From an uncultured Granulosicoccaceae bacterium (lineage in GTDB: Bacteria > Pseudomonadota > Gammaproteobacteria > Granulosicoccales > Granulosicoccaceae), in assembly GCA_937922945.1 (NCBI GenBank), contig CAKZUP010000013.1, forward strand, positions 46,368-110,367: a stretch of 64,000 nt of DNA. The letters run 5' to 3'. A program made the translations under genes and the position numbers. Below are positions 54,656 through 63,860 of this stretch, in pieces; within the stretch, counting starts at the first letter, position 1, and every line of letters starts with the position of its first letter. Under the pieces are notes generated by a model. The model saw only the letters and a program-made list of their open reading frames with translations. It searched no databases and was not told where the DNA came from.

Positions 54656-55426
54656 CTAGTCACCATAAATATCGAAGTCAAAATACTTTGCAGAAATCGC
54701 TTCATAAGTGCCGTCTTCACGGATTTTCTGAATTGCCGCATTAAACTTTTCAACCAGCTCCGTGTCTTCTTTACGAATACCGGCACCAACACCTGGGCCA
54801 AATATTTTTTCATCATTTAAAGACGCTTTAATTTCAAAGTCTTGACCTGCATCACTGGCGAGAAAATCAGCAAACGCAAGTGAGTCGCCTACCACTGCAT
54901 CAACGCGACCGGCAACCAGGTCTTGGTTATGTTCGTTGAAATCCTGATAGGTTTTCACACTATCGGCCATGGACTCATAGTGCTCTTGAGCATAGTTTTG
55001 ATGCGTTGTAGACACCTGCACACCAATGACTTTGCCTTTCACACTCTCAGGGGTACCATCCATATCGCTGGATTTTGCCGCAACAATTGCTGCTGGTGTG
55101 TTGTAGTACTTATTGGAAAATGAAATAGTTTTCATTCGCTCTTCTGTAATAGACATAGAGCCGACAATTGCGTCTATCTTTTTGGCCAGCAGTGCAGGAA
55201 TAATTCCATCCCAGGCAACTGGTACAACCGTGCAAGTCTCACCCATCGCTTCACACAGCGCTGCACCAATTTCAACTTCCCATCCAATCATATCGCCAGA
55301 GGAACTGGTTTCAGAAAATGGAGGGTAAGGTGCGGAATCCATGCCCAGTCGCAGTTCGGCCATAACGCTGCTGGCACCCATACCAAACACTGCTGCCAAT
55401 GCTACCGATTTAATAATGTGTTTCAT
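54656..55426 (-). CDS. Amino-acid ABC importer binding protein (basic amino acids)
   Basis: 257 residues from ATG 55426, preceded by AGGAG about 10 bases upstream. The frame is open back to 55609, but that part overlaps the ATPase gene. Signal peptide MKHIIKSVALAAVFGMGASSVMA, then ELRLGMDSAPYPPFS, typical of the lysine/arginine/ornithine/histidine binding proteins. Further blocks: KKIDAIVGSMSITEERMKTISFSNKYY and GRVDAVVGDSLAF. Periplasmic. Closest in pattern to the arginine/ornithine group (AotJ/ArtJ). Confidence 0.9.
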   Translation of the reverse strand: MKHIIKSVALAAVFGMGASSVMAELRLGMDSAPYPPFSETSSSGDMIGWEVEIGAALCEAMGETCTVVPVAWDGIIPALLAKKIDAIVGSMSITEERMKTISFSNKYYNTPAAIVAAKSSDMDGTPESVKGKVIGVQVSTTHQNYAQEHYESMADSVKTYQDFNEHNQDLVAGRVDAVVGDSLAFADFLASDAGQDFEIKASLNDEKIFGPGVGAGIRKEDTELVEKFNAAIQKIREDGTYEAISAKYFDFDIYGD

Positions 55427-55517
55427 GTTGTCACGTTCTCCTAAAATTACTTCGTTATCGTTACTGTTTATTCTGCTGATTAGTCTTTGCCAACCAGTTC
55501 CTGCCATTGCATAAGGT

Positions 55518-56303
55518 TTAATGTATCGACGATACAAACGCCTTACAGCGTTCGCTTTTCGTTTCGTAGAAAACTTGTTGCGCCGTACCCGACTCTTCGA
55601 CTTTTCCATGATGAAGAAAGATCACCTGATTAGATACATCGCGCGCGAACTTCATTTCATGCGTCACCAGGATCATGGTTCGGCCCTCATCCGCCAAATC
55701 GTGTATCACTTTTAAAACCTCACCAACCAGTTCGGGATCGAGTGCAGACGTGGGCTCATCAAAAAGCATCACACGTGGCTCTATTGCCAGTGCTCGAGCG
55801 ATAGCCGCCCGTTGTTGCTGACCGCCAGATAAAAACGCCGGATATTGATCCCGCTTTTCCCACAAACCTACGCGGTTCAAAAAGTGCTCTGCTCGCTCTA
55901 GCGCATCCTGTTTCGATTGCTTCAACACGTGCACCGGCACTTCCATAACATTTTGAATCACTGTTTTATGTGACCACAAATTGAAGCTCTGAAAAACCAT
56001 CCCCAGCTTGGTACGCAAGCGTTGAACTTGCTTGCTATCTTCGGGAATCAGACCTTGTTTGGACTGCTTGAAGGCGATACTCTCTCCAGCGATGCGAATG
56101 TCGCCGCTGGTCGGTAACTCGAGTAAATTGATACAGCGAAGAAAGGTGCTTTTACCCGACCCACTCGAACCGATGATGGATAGCACGTCGCCCTCATTGG
56201 CTTGCAATGAAACACCTCGAAGGACTTCAAGGTCGTCAAATTTTTTGTGCAGATTGTTTACCACCACCGCTTCATTACGGGAACGGTGTATATCGCTATT
56301 CAT
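55518..56303 (-). CDS. Amino-acid ABC importer ATPase (HisP/ArtP type)
   Basis: 261 residues. Walker A IIGSSGSGKSTFLRC, signature LSGGQQQRAAIARAL, Walker B VMLFDEPTSALDP and switch His LVTHEMKFA are all canonical, with the LGMVFQSFNLWSHKTV Q-loop usual for the polar amino acid family. First gene of the operon, followed at 92 bases by the binding protein. No clear operator is seen upstream. Confidence 0.92.
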   Translation of the reverse strand: MNSDIHRSRNEAVVVNNLHKKFDDLEVLRGVSLQANEGDVLSIIGSSGSGKSTFLRCINLLELPTSGDIRIAGESIAFKQSKQGLIPEDSKQVQRLRTKLGMVFQSFNLWSHKTVIQNVMEVPVHVLKQSKQDALERAEHFLNRVGLWEKRDQYPAFLSGGQQQRAAIARALAIEPRVMLFDEPTSALDPELVGEVLKVIHDLADEGRTMILVTHEMKFARDVSNQVIFLHHGKVEESGTAQQVFYETKSERCKAFVSSIH

Positions 56304-56439
56304 GGATCAGGAGCAATGTTGTCATTGCCGTCAGTTTAGGTCATGGGTGGTGCATCTGTAAATGCCTAGCTACGTCGGCGAGCCTTGCAACCACAACAGA
56401 CAACCGCGCACAGCGTTGCCCTGACACCAAAAAAGCCCG

Positions 56440-57621
56440 TTAAACCAGCAAATCGCGCAGCGCAGGCGTTGCATAGGCATCAAACTGGTTCCCGCTGACA
56501 CCAAACCAGTCACTGAGAACCTGTTGGTACAGGCTACGATAGTCCATGGTAAACACGGGGTCGCCATCTACCAGCTGTCCCAAATCTGGACTTGTTCCGT
56601 ACAAACCGCCCTTTACCTGCCCACCGATGATCCAATGCGGTGCAGCCGTGCCATGATCGGTTCCACCCGAGAGATTCTCAGCCGCTCGCCGGCCGAACTC
56701 TGAGTAGGTCATAACCAGTGTATTGCCCCATTCACCATCGGCGATCAGTGCGCGTCGAAATGCCGCAACTGACGTTGCGAGTTGATCTAGCAATTGCCGA
56801 TGTCGGCCCACTTGATTATTGTGCGTATCGAAGCTGCCTATTTGAACCCGATACACTGGAGTGTCAACCCCCGCCTGTATGAGTCGACGCACCTGCGCCA
56901 ATTGGGTCCCGAGTTGCCCACCGGGCAATTTCTTTGCCTTGGGCACTTTGCGGAGTTTCACCGACAAGCTATCCATGGTGTGGTGTAACTCGTGCATTTT
57001 TCCTGAAACCAAATCAAGTGCTGTGTTGTACTGCTCACCGCCAGCACGCAATGCTGCCGGCAACGGTACTTGATTAGATTCAATCTGGCTTGTGGATGAC
57101 AATGACATCCATCGACCACCATCACTTTGAAATAAACCCAAATCACCTTTTAAACTTATGCCGTGCGCATCGTTTACGTCGCGACCGAGTTTATGTTCAA
57201 TATCATGCGTTAACCAACCTCGCTTACCACTTCGCTTTCCATCGCCACCGGATTCCCATAGCCCAATAGATGCAAAATGCGATCGGTTAGGAGCTGGATA
57301 TCCCAACCCTTCGACCCATGCCATTTCTCCGCGGCCCCACGCTTCCATCAATGGTTGTAATGAGGCATGTATTGATTGATTCTCGCCGATGTTTATAACA
57401 TCTGACTGGTTTAATCCGATAGTTGGTCTTAACCGATGGTAGTGGTCATTGTCTATTGGTACCAACGTGTTGAGTCCATCGTTTGCACCCGTTAATTCAA
57501 CCAAGACTAACCGTCTTCCTGCGGTGGCGGCGTTGGCTGCAACTACAGATTGAAGTGGTGTAAGTCCCAACGGCAATGCCATTGCCGCCGCCAAGGTTTT
57601 AATCAATTCACGTCTATTCAT
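56440..57621 (-). CDS. DUF1501 family protein
   Basis: 393 residues. The Tat/Sec-like leader MNRRELIKTLAAAMALPLGLTPLQSVVAA has RR and a hydrophobic stretch but not the full SRRxFLK box. Mature blocks RRLVLVELTGANDGLNTLVPIDND, NRSHFASIGLWESGG and GTDHGTAAPHWIIGGQVKGG are typical of DUF1501, which has an alkaline-phosphatase/sulfatase-like fold. It is paired with DUF1800 upstream, the usual arrangement. Exported; function unknown, although such pairs are often linked to surface polysaccharide or heparinase-like systems. Confidence 0.88.
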   Translation of the reverse strand: MNRRELIKTLAAAMALPLGLTPLQSVVAANAATAGRRLVLVELTGANDGLNTLVPIDNDHYHRLRPTIGLNQSDVINIGENQSIHASLQPLMEAWGRGEMAWVEGLGYPAPNRSHFASIGLWESGGDGKRSGKRGWLTHDIEHKLGRDVNDAHGISLKGDLGLFQSDGGRWMSLSSTSQIESNQVPLPAALRAGGEQYNTALDLVSGKMHELHHTMDSLSVKLRKVPKAKKLPGGQLGTQLAQVRRLIQAGVDTPVYRVQIGSFDTHNNQVGRHRQLLDQLATSVAAFRRALIADGEWGNTLVMTYSEFGRRAAENLSGGTDHGTAAPHWIIGGQVKGGLYGTSPDLGQLVDGDPVFTMDYRSLYQQVLSDWFGVSGNQFDAYATPALRDLLV

Positions 57622-57720
57622 AATTTACCTAAAAAAGCTGTCTTATAAACTTGCGTACCAAACTTACTCTCCAACTTCTCTTACAACAAAAGCATACCTG
57701 TTGAAAAATCCGTGGCGTCA

Positions 57721-60372
57721 TTAATAGACTTGGTAAACGGGGTGATCCAATATGGCCTGAAGTTGTTGTTCTATTTTTGGTGTAACTAGTGTGGGTGTGT
57801 CAATTGCGGGTGTAACAATCGATGCAGCGGGTTTGCTAATGTTAGAAGTTGTATCCGACTTAATCGCTTGTAACGATAACTCTGGAAACGTCTCAACGGG
57901 CAACCCACCAATTAGAATTTGAGCGAGTGACACACCGGCCTTTTGCAACAGTTGCTCAACGGCCTGTAAGTTTGGCATGATCACTGGAGGCTCTGGCAAC
58001 CTGCTGCGCGATATTGATGGATTATCATGTTCTCTACTAATCTCGAACGGTTGACCAGAATCACTGTAGCTACTTTTTGATAGTGGACCATCCATTCTGT
58101 TGATTCGCTTTTCCCAACGTTTTACCACCTTAGAAAATCGACTGGTCTTATCTGAGGCTGCAAAAAAATCGAGTAGCACTGGCAGGCTTTGATAGATCGA
58201 GTTCACCAACGCTTTATCGGAAGCAGATAAGCTGGTGTAATGACAACTGACGACTTTTCCAGCATCATTTTTTAGCGGCAGTACAATTCTTTTCAGATTC
58301 GACGCAGTGTCATCAATTGCACATTCTGGCCATTGTTTGAAACAATCAGGCCAACAGCTGTACGTATCCAGAGCAATCTGAAGTGAATTCGCATCCTCGC
58401 TGGCCAGATGAAAACTCAGCGTGTGAAAATAGGCGTTTGGCGTTTGCACGTGCTCTAGCGCTATAACAGCATTGAGAGTTTGTCCTTTGCTGTTCGCCCA
58501 CAACACACTGGCATTGCCAGCAGTGTAGGCATCAGCATGTCTATCCTCTTTTTGTACCGCACCAGAAATATCGATAGTGACGTGCCCAGCACAATATAAA
58601 TTACCGGCATCGCGTCTGTTCTTGGGAGCGCAATGACTGTTCTGTATTGCCCCTGCACTACTAAAGTGTTCTCCCTGAACAGATACAGATTCGACAAACA
58701 AATTCCGGTCACCGGTTTTATCCGCCGCATCGTTCAAAAATTCAACCCGAGCCCAGTTGCTTTGCGCCAATAGCTCAGCCGATGGAGTGTAAGCGGCGTT
58801 GTACCAGGCTAACTGATCCATGCTTCGCATTTCGCCAAACATTTCCGTGTCGTGACCCACTTGCAGGGTTCGGACTTCGCTACTCCAGATACTTTGTTTA
58901 TCGGTGTTCAGTAAATGCACTCGATATTGGGGAGCGCCTCTGAAAAAATGCCCAGCTACCCTGACATTAAGTGATGCGCTGGATTCTTCGACAGCCATCA
59001 TCATGGCAGGTTTATCTTCTGGCGCAGGATTCGATACGTTGGTAATTGATTGGATGGCGAGCTGCCGATTCAGTAATTTACCCGGTGAAACAAATGCCCC
59101 GCCTTCAGTCCAGCCAGAGACGTTTGGCGGTGCGAACAAGTCCATACCTAGCAAAGCATGCAAGGCTGGTAGCTGAGTCCACGCCTGCTTGGGGTAATCC
59201 AGTGTTCGCGCGGTGCCTATCAACAATGTGGCAGGTGATTTGATTAATGCTAACCGATGTTCTTCGTGCCAGAACGCTTCACTTCTAAGCATCGACTTAT
59301 ACAGATGCAACAGATCGTAATCGCTTTGTCGGAATTCAGACGCCAGCTGTTCAACAAATGCATCGCTTGGTACACCATCCGAAATATAGGCGTGCCAGAA
59401 TCGTTTCACTAAGTGCTCCGCTGCTGTTGATTGTTGCAGCACCAGTTCTACCAAGTCGTCCCCTGTGTTATGCGCAATGCGACCAAACAGGTTTGTTTCT
59501 GAATAATCATGTTTGTAGTCGTGGAAACGAAACGATTCGTTATGTGTTTCACTAATTCCGTATCCGGTTAACGCCTGCGCTGCAGCTTTCACCGTCGCTT
59601 CATTGAAGTTGCCTTCACCTAACGTGAACAACTCCAGGAATTCTCGCGCCAGATTCTCATTGGGTTTACCTTTGCGGTTGGACTGATTATCCAGATACCG
59701 CAACATGGCAGGGTCACGGATAATGCTTTTGAGTAATTCACGATAAGAACCTGTTGCCCGTTCGCGGAATAATTGATTTTGTCGCGCCATGCTAATACTT
59801 CGTCGAGCAATGCCATGGTAGCTCGTGGCAAAGTGATCATGCCAGAAAAGGACTAACCGCTCTGTTTGAGGTGAGTGTGTTTGTAACATGTTATTCACCC
59901 ACCAACGACGCAACTCCACGATCTCCATATCACGCTCACGATCAAACGCTTGTCGTTGCTCCTGCTTCAAGGCTCGCCGTGCCCAGAAGTGTGGCGCGGG
60001 TTCATTAACCCAATCCGGCATTGGCAGGTCGGGTGTTTTTCGCAACCCATCAATGATCTGCTGCACAGCTTCCGATCTGGACAAAGAGAGCATCTCACCT
60101 AATTGCTCAGGCGTTGACCCGAAACCAGTTCTTCCAAGTAAGTGTCGAGCATCGGGCAGCGTCATACGTTGGTGCAGCCAAACGGGGTCGGCTGCCGACG
60201 GGTTAATCACCGCGTTCTCTGCAGAAACCGTGTGAACTGTCGCAAATGTCAATCCCAGCAGTATGAAAACAACCCTCACACAGCCCAGAGCCCAAACAGA
60301 GACGCGACCTTTTTTCAGTTGATAGTTAGCATTCATGAGCCCATCGTAAAACGTTTTTACGCGAATGGACAT
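57721..60372 (-). CDS. DUF1800 family protein with embedded carbohydrate-binding-like domain
   Basis: 883 residues (start 60372, or ATG 60336 after 12 residues; neither has a strong ribosome-binding site). Signal-like segment VRVVFILLGLTFATVHTVSA, then the DUF1800 part (about residues 70-440): DARHLLGRTGFGSTPEQLGEML, VLFWHDHFATSYHGI and LAREFLELFTLGEGNFNE. Residues about 465-570 look like a calcium-type xylan-binding module (CBM36/60 group): WARVEFLNDAADKTGDRNLFVESV. A Pro/Ser-rich tail ends the protein. Works with the DUF1501 partner encoded 99 bases downstream. Exported. Confidence 0.85.
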   Translation of the reverse strand: MSIRVKTFYDGLMNANYQLKKGRVSVWALGCVRVVFILLGLTFATVHTVSAENAVINPSAADPVWLHQRMTLPDARHLLGRTGFGSTPEQLGEMLSLSRSEAVQQIIDGLRKTPDLPMPDWVNEPAPHFWARRALKQEQRQAFDRERDMEIVELRRWWVNNMLQTHSPQTERLVLFWHDHFATSYHGIARRSISMARQNQLFRERATGSYRELLKSIIRDPAMLRYLDNQSNRKGKPNENLAREFLELFTLGEGNFNEATVKAAAQALTGYGISETHNESFRFHDYKHDYSETNLFGRIAHNTGDDLVELVLQQSTAAEHLVKRFWHAYISDGVPSDAFVEQLASEFRQSDYDLLHLYKSMLRSEAFWHEEHRLALIKSPATLLIGTARTLDYPKQAWTQLPALHALLGMDLFAPPNVSGWTEGGAFVSPGKLLNRQLAIQSITNVSNPAPEDKPAMMMAVEESSASLNVRVAGHFFRGAPQYRVHLLNTDKQSIWSSEVRTLQVGHDTEMFGEMRSMDQLAWYNAAYTPSAELLAQSNWARVEFLNDAADKTGDRNLFVESVSVQGEHFSSAGAIQNSHCAPKNRRDAGNLYCAGHVTIDISGAVQKEDRHADAYTAGNASVLWANSKGQTLNAVIALEHVQTPNAYFHTLSFHLASEDANSLQIALDTYSCWPDCFKQWPECAIDDTASNLKRIVLPLKNDAGKVVSCHYTSLSASDKALVNSIYQSLPVLLDFFAASDKTSRFSKVVKRWEKRINRMDGPLSKSSYSDSGQPFEISREHDNPSISRSRLPEPPVIMPNLQAVEQLLQKAGVSLAQILIGGLPVETFPELSLQAIKSDTTSNISKPAASIVTPAIDTPTLVTPKIEQQLQAILDHPVYQVY

Positions 60373-60442
60373 CTGAATTGCCGAACTGACACGTATAAGT
60401 TAAGGTAAACCAGTCCAACGTCCCTGAACCGAGGTCGAATCT

Positions 60443-60943
60443 ATGCGCATCATTACCGCGACAATTACTGTTCTGCTCCTGTCTTTTAGTGTTTGGTCGA
60501 GCGTTGCACTGGCCGATATCAAGACTAATTCCAGCGCCAGTGCACCGTCACCCAACATTGAGCTCACCCCGGATCAAGTCGTTGTCATTGTGGTTGATGC
60601 GCTGAAACACAACGACCCAACCAAAGATGATGACGGTATCGCAACTGTATTTGAGTTTGCGTCGCCCGGAAACAGGGCAATGACCGGACCTCTGGAGCGC
60701 TTCACACAAATGATCAAGCGTGGCTTTTCCGACATGTTGAACCACTTCGACAGCAGCTATGGAGAAATGGAGATCAGTAACAACAAGGCCTTGCAGTCGG
60801 TGTGGTTAACCAGCAGAGCAGGAGTGGAAACAGGCTATGTATTTCAGCTGGGCAGACAAATAGGTGGTGAGTACGACGGCATGTGGATGACCGAGTCGGT
60901 CTGGCCGATCGGTAATCGTAACCCGAAAGGCCAGTCAATCTAA
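60443..60943 (+). CDS. DUF4864 family protein
   Basis: 166 residues. Signal peptide MRIITATITVLLLSFSVWSSVALA. Mature blocks LTPDQVVVIVVDALKHNDP, DGIATVFEFASPGNRAMTGPLERFTQMIK and MLNHFD match DUF4864, small exported proteins of the NTF2-like size class. No catalytic residue can be assigned. Divergent from DUF1800 with 70 bases between the starts and no clear operator. Confidence 0.75.
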   Translation: MRIITATITVLLLSFSVWSSVALADIKTNSSASAPSPNIELTPDQVVVIVVDALKHNDPTKDDDGIATVFEFASPGNRAMTGPLERFTQMIKRGFSDMLNHFDSSYGEMEISNNKALQSVWLTSRAGVETGYVFQLGRQIGGEYDGMWMTESVWPIGNRNPKGQSI

Positions 60944-60955
60944 ACCGGACGTAGT

Positions 60956-60985
60956 TTAACGTTAGTCCGATTAACGTTAGTCCGA
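60956..60985. repeat. Perfect 15-bp tandem repeat
   Basis: TTAACGTTAGTCCGA occurs twice head to tail (60956-60970, 60971-60985), 12 bases after the DUF4864 stop codon. The remaining gap to the folD end (61105) shows no gene; a loose AGCATAG/CTATGCT pair at about 61037-61071 may be a terminator. Confidence 0.7.
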
Positions 60986-61104
60986 TTACTGTCTGTTTTG
61001 TCTCTTTTACGGTGACTACATAGATAGTCCGTCCAGCATAGCTACCACTTATGAAGCGTAACTATGCTTACCAGGGAAACAGACTCATGGGTAACAAAGC
61101 AGCT

Positions 61105-61983
61105 CTACGCTGATGGCATGTCAATGTTGTGCTGTCGACAGGCTTGCTGAACCGTATTGTGCAACAGGCAGGCAATGGTCATTGGACCTACGCCGCCAGG
61201 AACTGGCGTAATTGCCCCGGCGACAGCCTCCGCAGAGGCAAAATCGACATCGCCAACCAGCTTCTTTTTACCATCCCGCTCGATTCGGTTTATTCCCACA
61301 TCGATAACGGCCGCACCTGGCTTTATCCAATCGCCGGGAATCATTTCAGGACGTCCAACGGCTGCAACTAAAATATCGGCTCCACGGCACACATCGGCTA
61401 AATTCTCAGTGCGTGAATGAGCGATGGTGACTGTGCAACTTTCTTGAAGTAGCAGGCTGGCCATAGGCTTGCCGACAATGTTGGAGCGGCCAACCACAAC
61501 CGCATTTTTACCACTTAAACTGCCCAATCGATCTTTGAGCATCATGATACTCCCAAGCGGTGTACAAGGAACAACACCTTCACCACCGGTGCTAAGCAAG
61601 CCCACGTTGGTTAAATGAAAACCATCAACATCTTTTTCATAATGGATAGCGTCGAGCACCTTGGACTCGTTGATGTGCTTGGGTAGTGGTAACTGCACCA
61701 AGATGCCATGAATTGCTGCGTCAGCATTTAAAGTCTCAATGAGTGACAAGAGTTCCGATTCAGGTGTGTTTTCATCCAGCTTATGCTCGACAGATGCCAT
61801 ACCAACTTCCACTGTCTGCTTCGCTTTATTACGCACGTACACTTCACTGGCAGGGTCTTCACCCACCAGCACCACAGCCAAACCCGGCGTTAACTGATGT
61901 TGTTGCTTCAACTTCGCAACGCGTGAAGCGATCTGCTCACGCAATGACGCGGCAAACGCCTTACCATCGATTATTTTGCTCAT
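61105..61983 (-). CDS. folD: Methylenetetrahydrofolate dehydrogenase/cyclohydrolase FolD
   Basis: 292 residues from ATG 61983 ([15 protein letters not shown], the normal family start; ATG 62013 adds 10 residues). Bifunctional enzyme of one-carbon metabolism. The catalytic Lys is in [28 protein letters not shown], and the NADP-binding [14 protein letters not shown] are present, as is [16 protein letters not shown]. Length normal. Cytoplasmic. Confidence 0.97.
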   Translation of the reverse strand: MSKIIDGKAFAASLREQIASRVAKLKQQHQLTPGLAVVLVGEDPASEVYVRNKAKQTVEVGMASVEHKLDENTPESELLSLIETLNADAAIHGILVQLPLPKHINESKVLDAIHYEKDVDGFHLTNVGLLSTGGEGVVPCTPLGSIMMLKDRLGSLSGKNAVVVGRSNIVGKPMASLLLQESCTVTIAHSRTENLADVCRGADILVAAVGRPEMIPGDWIKPGAAVIDVGINRIERDGKKKLVGDVDFASAEAVAGAITPVPGGVGPMTIACLLHNTVQQACRQHNIDMPSA

Positions 61984-62171
61984 TCGGTTGGTGCTCTCTT
62001 GTCCTGTTGACATTGAAAAAAATATGTGTGACCACCGTCAAAAAATGCGGTACCAGTGACACAACTCACAACATTTAACACTTCACTTCTTAACCACACG
62101 ATCTGGTAAATATACAGAACCGCTGATAAGGCGTATGTTAATGGAATTACAGAACAGATTCGGCAGAAAAG

Positions 62172-63143
62172 ATGAAAAATCTCTCACTGATTGGCTTGGT
62201 GTTCGCAACGCTCTCACTTTCGGGTTGTAGCTCTTCTGGCACTGCCGACACAGAAGCGGCTTCCGATGCTCAAACCAATACCAACACTGTACCAGCAGAA
62301 CCCGATTCGCTTGCAAACGCAAACACGACAAATACTGGAACACCAACTGGCACACCGGCAGATGATCAAGCCGGCAACACGCAAGACGAGAACAACACAG
62401 CAGAAGGCACCAGCGGTGCAACTGACCAGATTCAAACCGGCTCCACAGACGACGATGCTGCTCTGCCGGACAACAACGATGACACGCCGGAAAACGAATC
62501 CGACGCTTTAGCTCAGGAGGCTATCGATAACGCCGATGTTAACGATACGGACAGTCAAATGAGGCCGGTTGATCAATTGGCGTCACGAATGAAAACGCTG
62601 GCAGCAAGTTACCTGATCGAACTCAATCAAGCGCTCGCGCAAGGCATAACACTCAGTGCAAATCAGGAACAATGTCTGGGCAGTTTCGACCCGGCATTCG
62701 GTGAACCTTTACTTGCGATCAACTGCGAGACGTCACAGTCAGTTTTTTCTGCGCCTATTTATGCAAGCGTTGCATCGCTTATCGATACAGATGAGTGCCG
62801 AAGCGACTTGCAAAGTGCCACTGTTGACAATAACGATACGCAGATTGCCAGCGGGGTAAATTGCCAGATCGATCAAGCTCAATTTACGATTCGAACGCGT
62901 TGGCTCTTGCCTGAGGTCGGTCCGAACCAACCACAACGCCCTCAGCCTGAAGCAGGAGCTGAAATCAGTTATGACATCGAACGTAATCTGATAAAAATTG
63001 AAAACTTACCCGATGGTTTATCAGGTCAGTTTACGTGCGAATTCGATGCAGTTACGGGCGCTACTACAAACACCGGACAAGGTGGAAACTGCGATGATGA
63101 AGTAACACGAATCGTTAACCTCATCGATTCATATTTACCCTAA
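62172..63143 (+). CDS. Hypothetical lipoprotein with long Asp/Asn/Thr-rich linker
   Basis: 323 residues. The lipoprotein signal MKNLSLIGLVFATLSLSGC has lipobox LSGC, Cys19. Residues 20-130 are a low-complexity acidic linker (Asp, Asn, Thr, Gly), as in surface-exposed lipoproteins. The C-terminal domain has four to six cysteines (NQEQCLGSF, AINCETSQ, TDECRSD, GVNCQIDQ, FTCEFDAV, GNCDDEV), likely disulfide-bonded, and ends ...IVNLIDSYLP. That last part has a pilin/minor-pilin-like look, but this is weak. Function unknown. Confidence 0.75.
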   Translation: MKNLSLIGLVFATLSLSGCSSSGTADTEAASDAQTNTNTVPAEPDSLANANTTNTGTPTGTPADDQAGNTQDENNTAEGTSGATDQIQTGSTDDDAALPDNNDDTPENESDALAQEAIDNADVNDTDSQMRPVDQLASRMKTLAASYLIELNQALAQGITLSANQEQCLGSFDPAFGEPLLAINCETSQSVFSAPIYASVASLIDTDECRSDLQSATVDNNDTQIASGVNCQIDQAQFTIRTRWLLPEVGPNQPQRPQPEAGAEISYDIERNLIKIENLPDGLSGQFTCEFDAVTGATTNTGQGGNCDDEVTRIVNLIDSYLP

Positions 63144-63175
63144 TGAGTCTACCCTAACGAGTTTACCCTAACGAG
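63134..63175. repeat. Three 14-bp tandem repeats across a stop codon
   Basis: TTTACCCTAATGAG, TCTACCCTAACGAG and TTTACCCTAACGAG lie head to tail at 63134-63147, 63148-63161 and 63162-63175. The first unit contains the TAA stop (63141-63143) of the lipoprotein gene. Confidence 0.75.
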
Positions 63176-63177
63176 GA

Positions 63178-63206
63178 TTGCGCAAGGTGTTTAACACCTT
63201 GCGCAA
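63178..63206. terminator. Strong hairpin between convergent lipoprotein and hsp20 genes
   Basis: TTGCGCAAGGTGT (63178-63190) pairs perfectly with ACACCTTGCGCAA (63194-63206) around a 3-base loop. It lies between convergent stops and can serve both strands, although neither side has a clear T-run. Confidence 0.6.
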
Positions 63207-63238
63207 ACCAGGCCATTATTGCCAGGCCCCCTATTGGC

Positions 63239-63697
63239 TTAGTCGACTTGCCTAACGGGGATGGGCCGTGCGCCACTGTTGGCAGACTTGTTAACGCTTA
63301 ATTGCAAAACACCGTTTTTCATCGCTGCAGTTAGTGTGGATTCATCTGCATCTTCGGGTAAAGAGAGCACCTTTTCAAACCGCCCATGCGACCGTTCACG
63401 ACGCACCACAGTACCAATGTCCCCCAGATCTTTTTGTCCCTTCACGAAAATCTGACCACGACTCACACTCACGTCGACATCCTTTAATTCCACACCGGGT
63501 AAGTCGACCAGGAAGTGCCAATCAGAATCGGTTTCCAGCGAGTCCGTCGCAGGCGACCAGTCTCCGCTTTCACTGTATTGTTCACCGCATCGTTCTGAGG
63601 GTTTTACCCATTCTCCTTCAAATAAGCGACCCAGCTCCTGTTGGATTTTCTGGATACCTTCAAAATTGATAAAAGGGTCTTGGCGATAATGACTCAT
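63239..63697 (-). CDS. Small heat shock protein, Hsp20/alpha-crystallin family
   Basis: 152 residues. A variable N-terminus (MSHYRQDPFINFEGIQKIQQELGRLFE), then the alpha-crystallin beta-sandwich: HFLVDLPGVELKDVDVSVSRGQIFVKGQK, RRERSHGRFEKVLSLPEDAD and AAMKNGVLQLSVNKS (the AxxxNGVL motif). A C-terminal PIPV gives the I-x-I/V-like anchor motif. An ATP-independent holdase in the cytoplasm. GGAG lies 7 bases before the ATG. A near-consensus sigma-32 promoter is upstream. Confidence 0.93.
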   Translation of the reverse strand: MSHYRQDPFINFEGIQKIQQELGRLFEGEWVKPSERCGEQYSESGDWSPATDSLETDSDWHFLVDLPGVELKDVDVSVSRGQIFVKGQKDLGDIGTVVRRERSHGRFEKVLSLPEDADESTLTAAMKNGVLQLSVNKSANSGARPIPVRQVD

Positions 63698-63797
63698 TGA
63701 TCTACTCCACTCATTAACCTACGACTTGATAGCCCCTGAGACAAGTTCGTGCCTGAGAGTCAGCGTAGCGTTGATAACATTGCCTTATGGGATATTA

Positions 63798-63823
63798 ATG
63801 GGGGTTTTTGTGCCCTTTTCAAG
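63798..63823 (-). promoter_or_regulatory. Sigma-32 (heat-shock) promoter of the hsp20 gene
   Basis: On the minus strand CTTGAA (63823-63818), 14 bases, then CCCCAT (63803-63798) followed by TAAT matches the RpoH consensus CTTGAAA-N13-15-CCCCATNT. It starts transcription about 90 bases before the hsp20 ATG. Confidence 0.75.
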
Positions 63824-63830
63824 CAAAACC

Positions 63831-63860
63831 AAGTCAAATACAAACAAGTCAAATACAAAC
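63831..63860. repeat. Perfect 15-bp tandem repeat
   Basis: AAGTCAAATACAAAC occurs twice head to tail (63831-63845, 63846-63860), and AAGT starts a third degenerate copy. It is 8 bases upstream of the heat-shock -35 element. The rest of 63698-64000 holds no recognisable gene. Confidence 0.7.
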
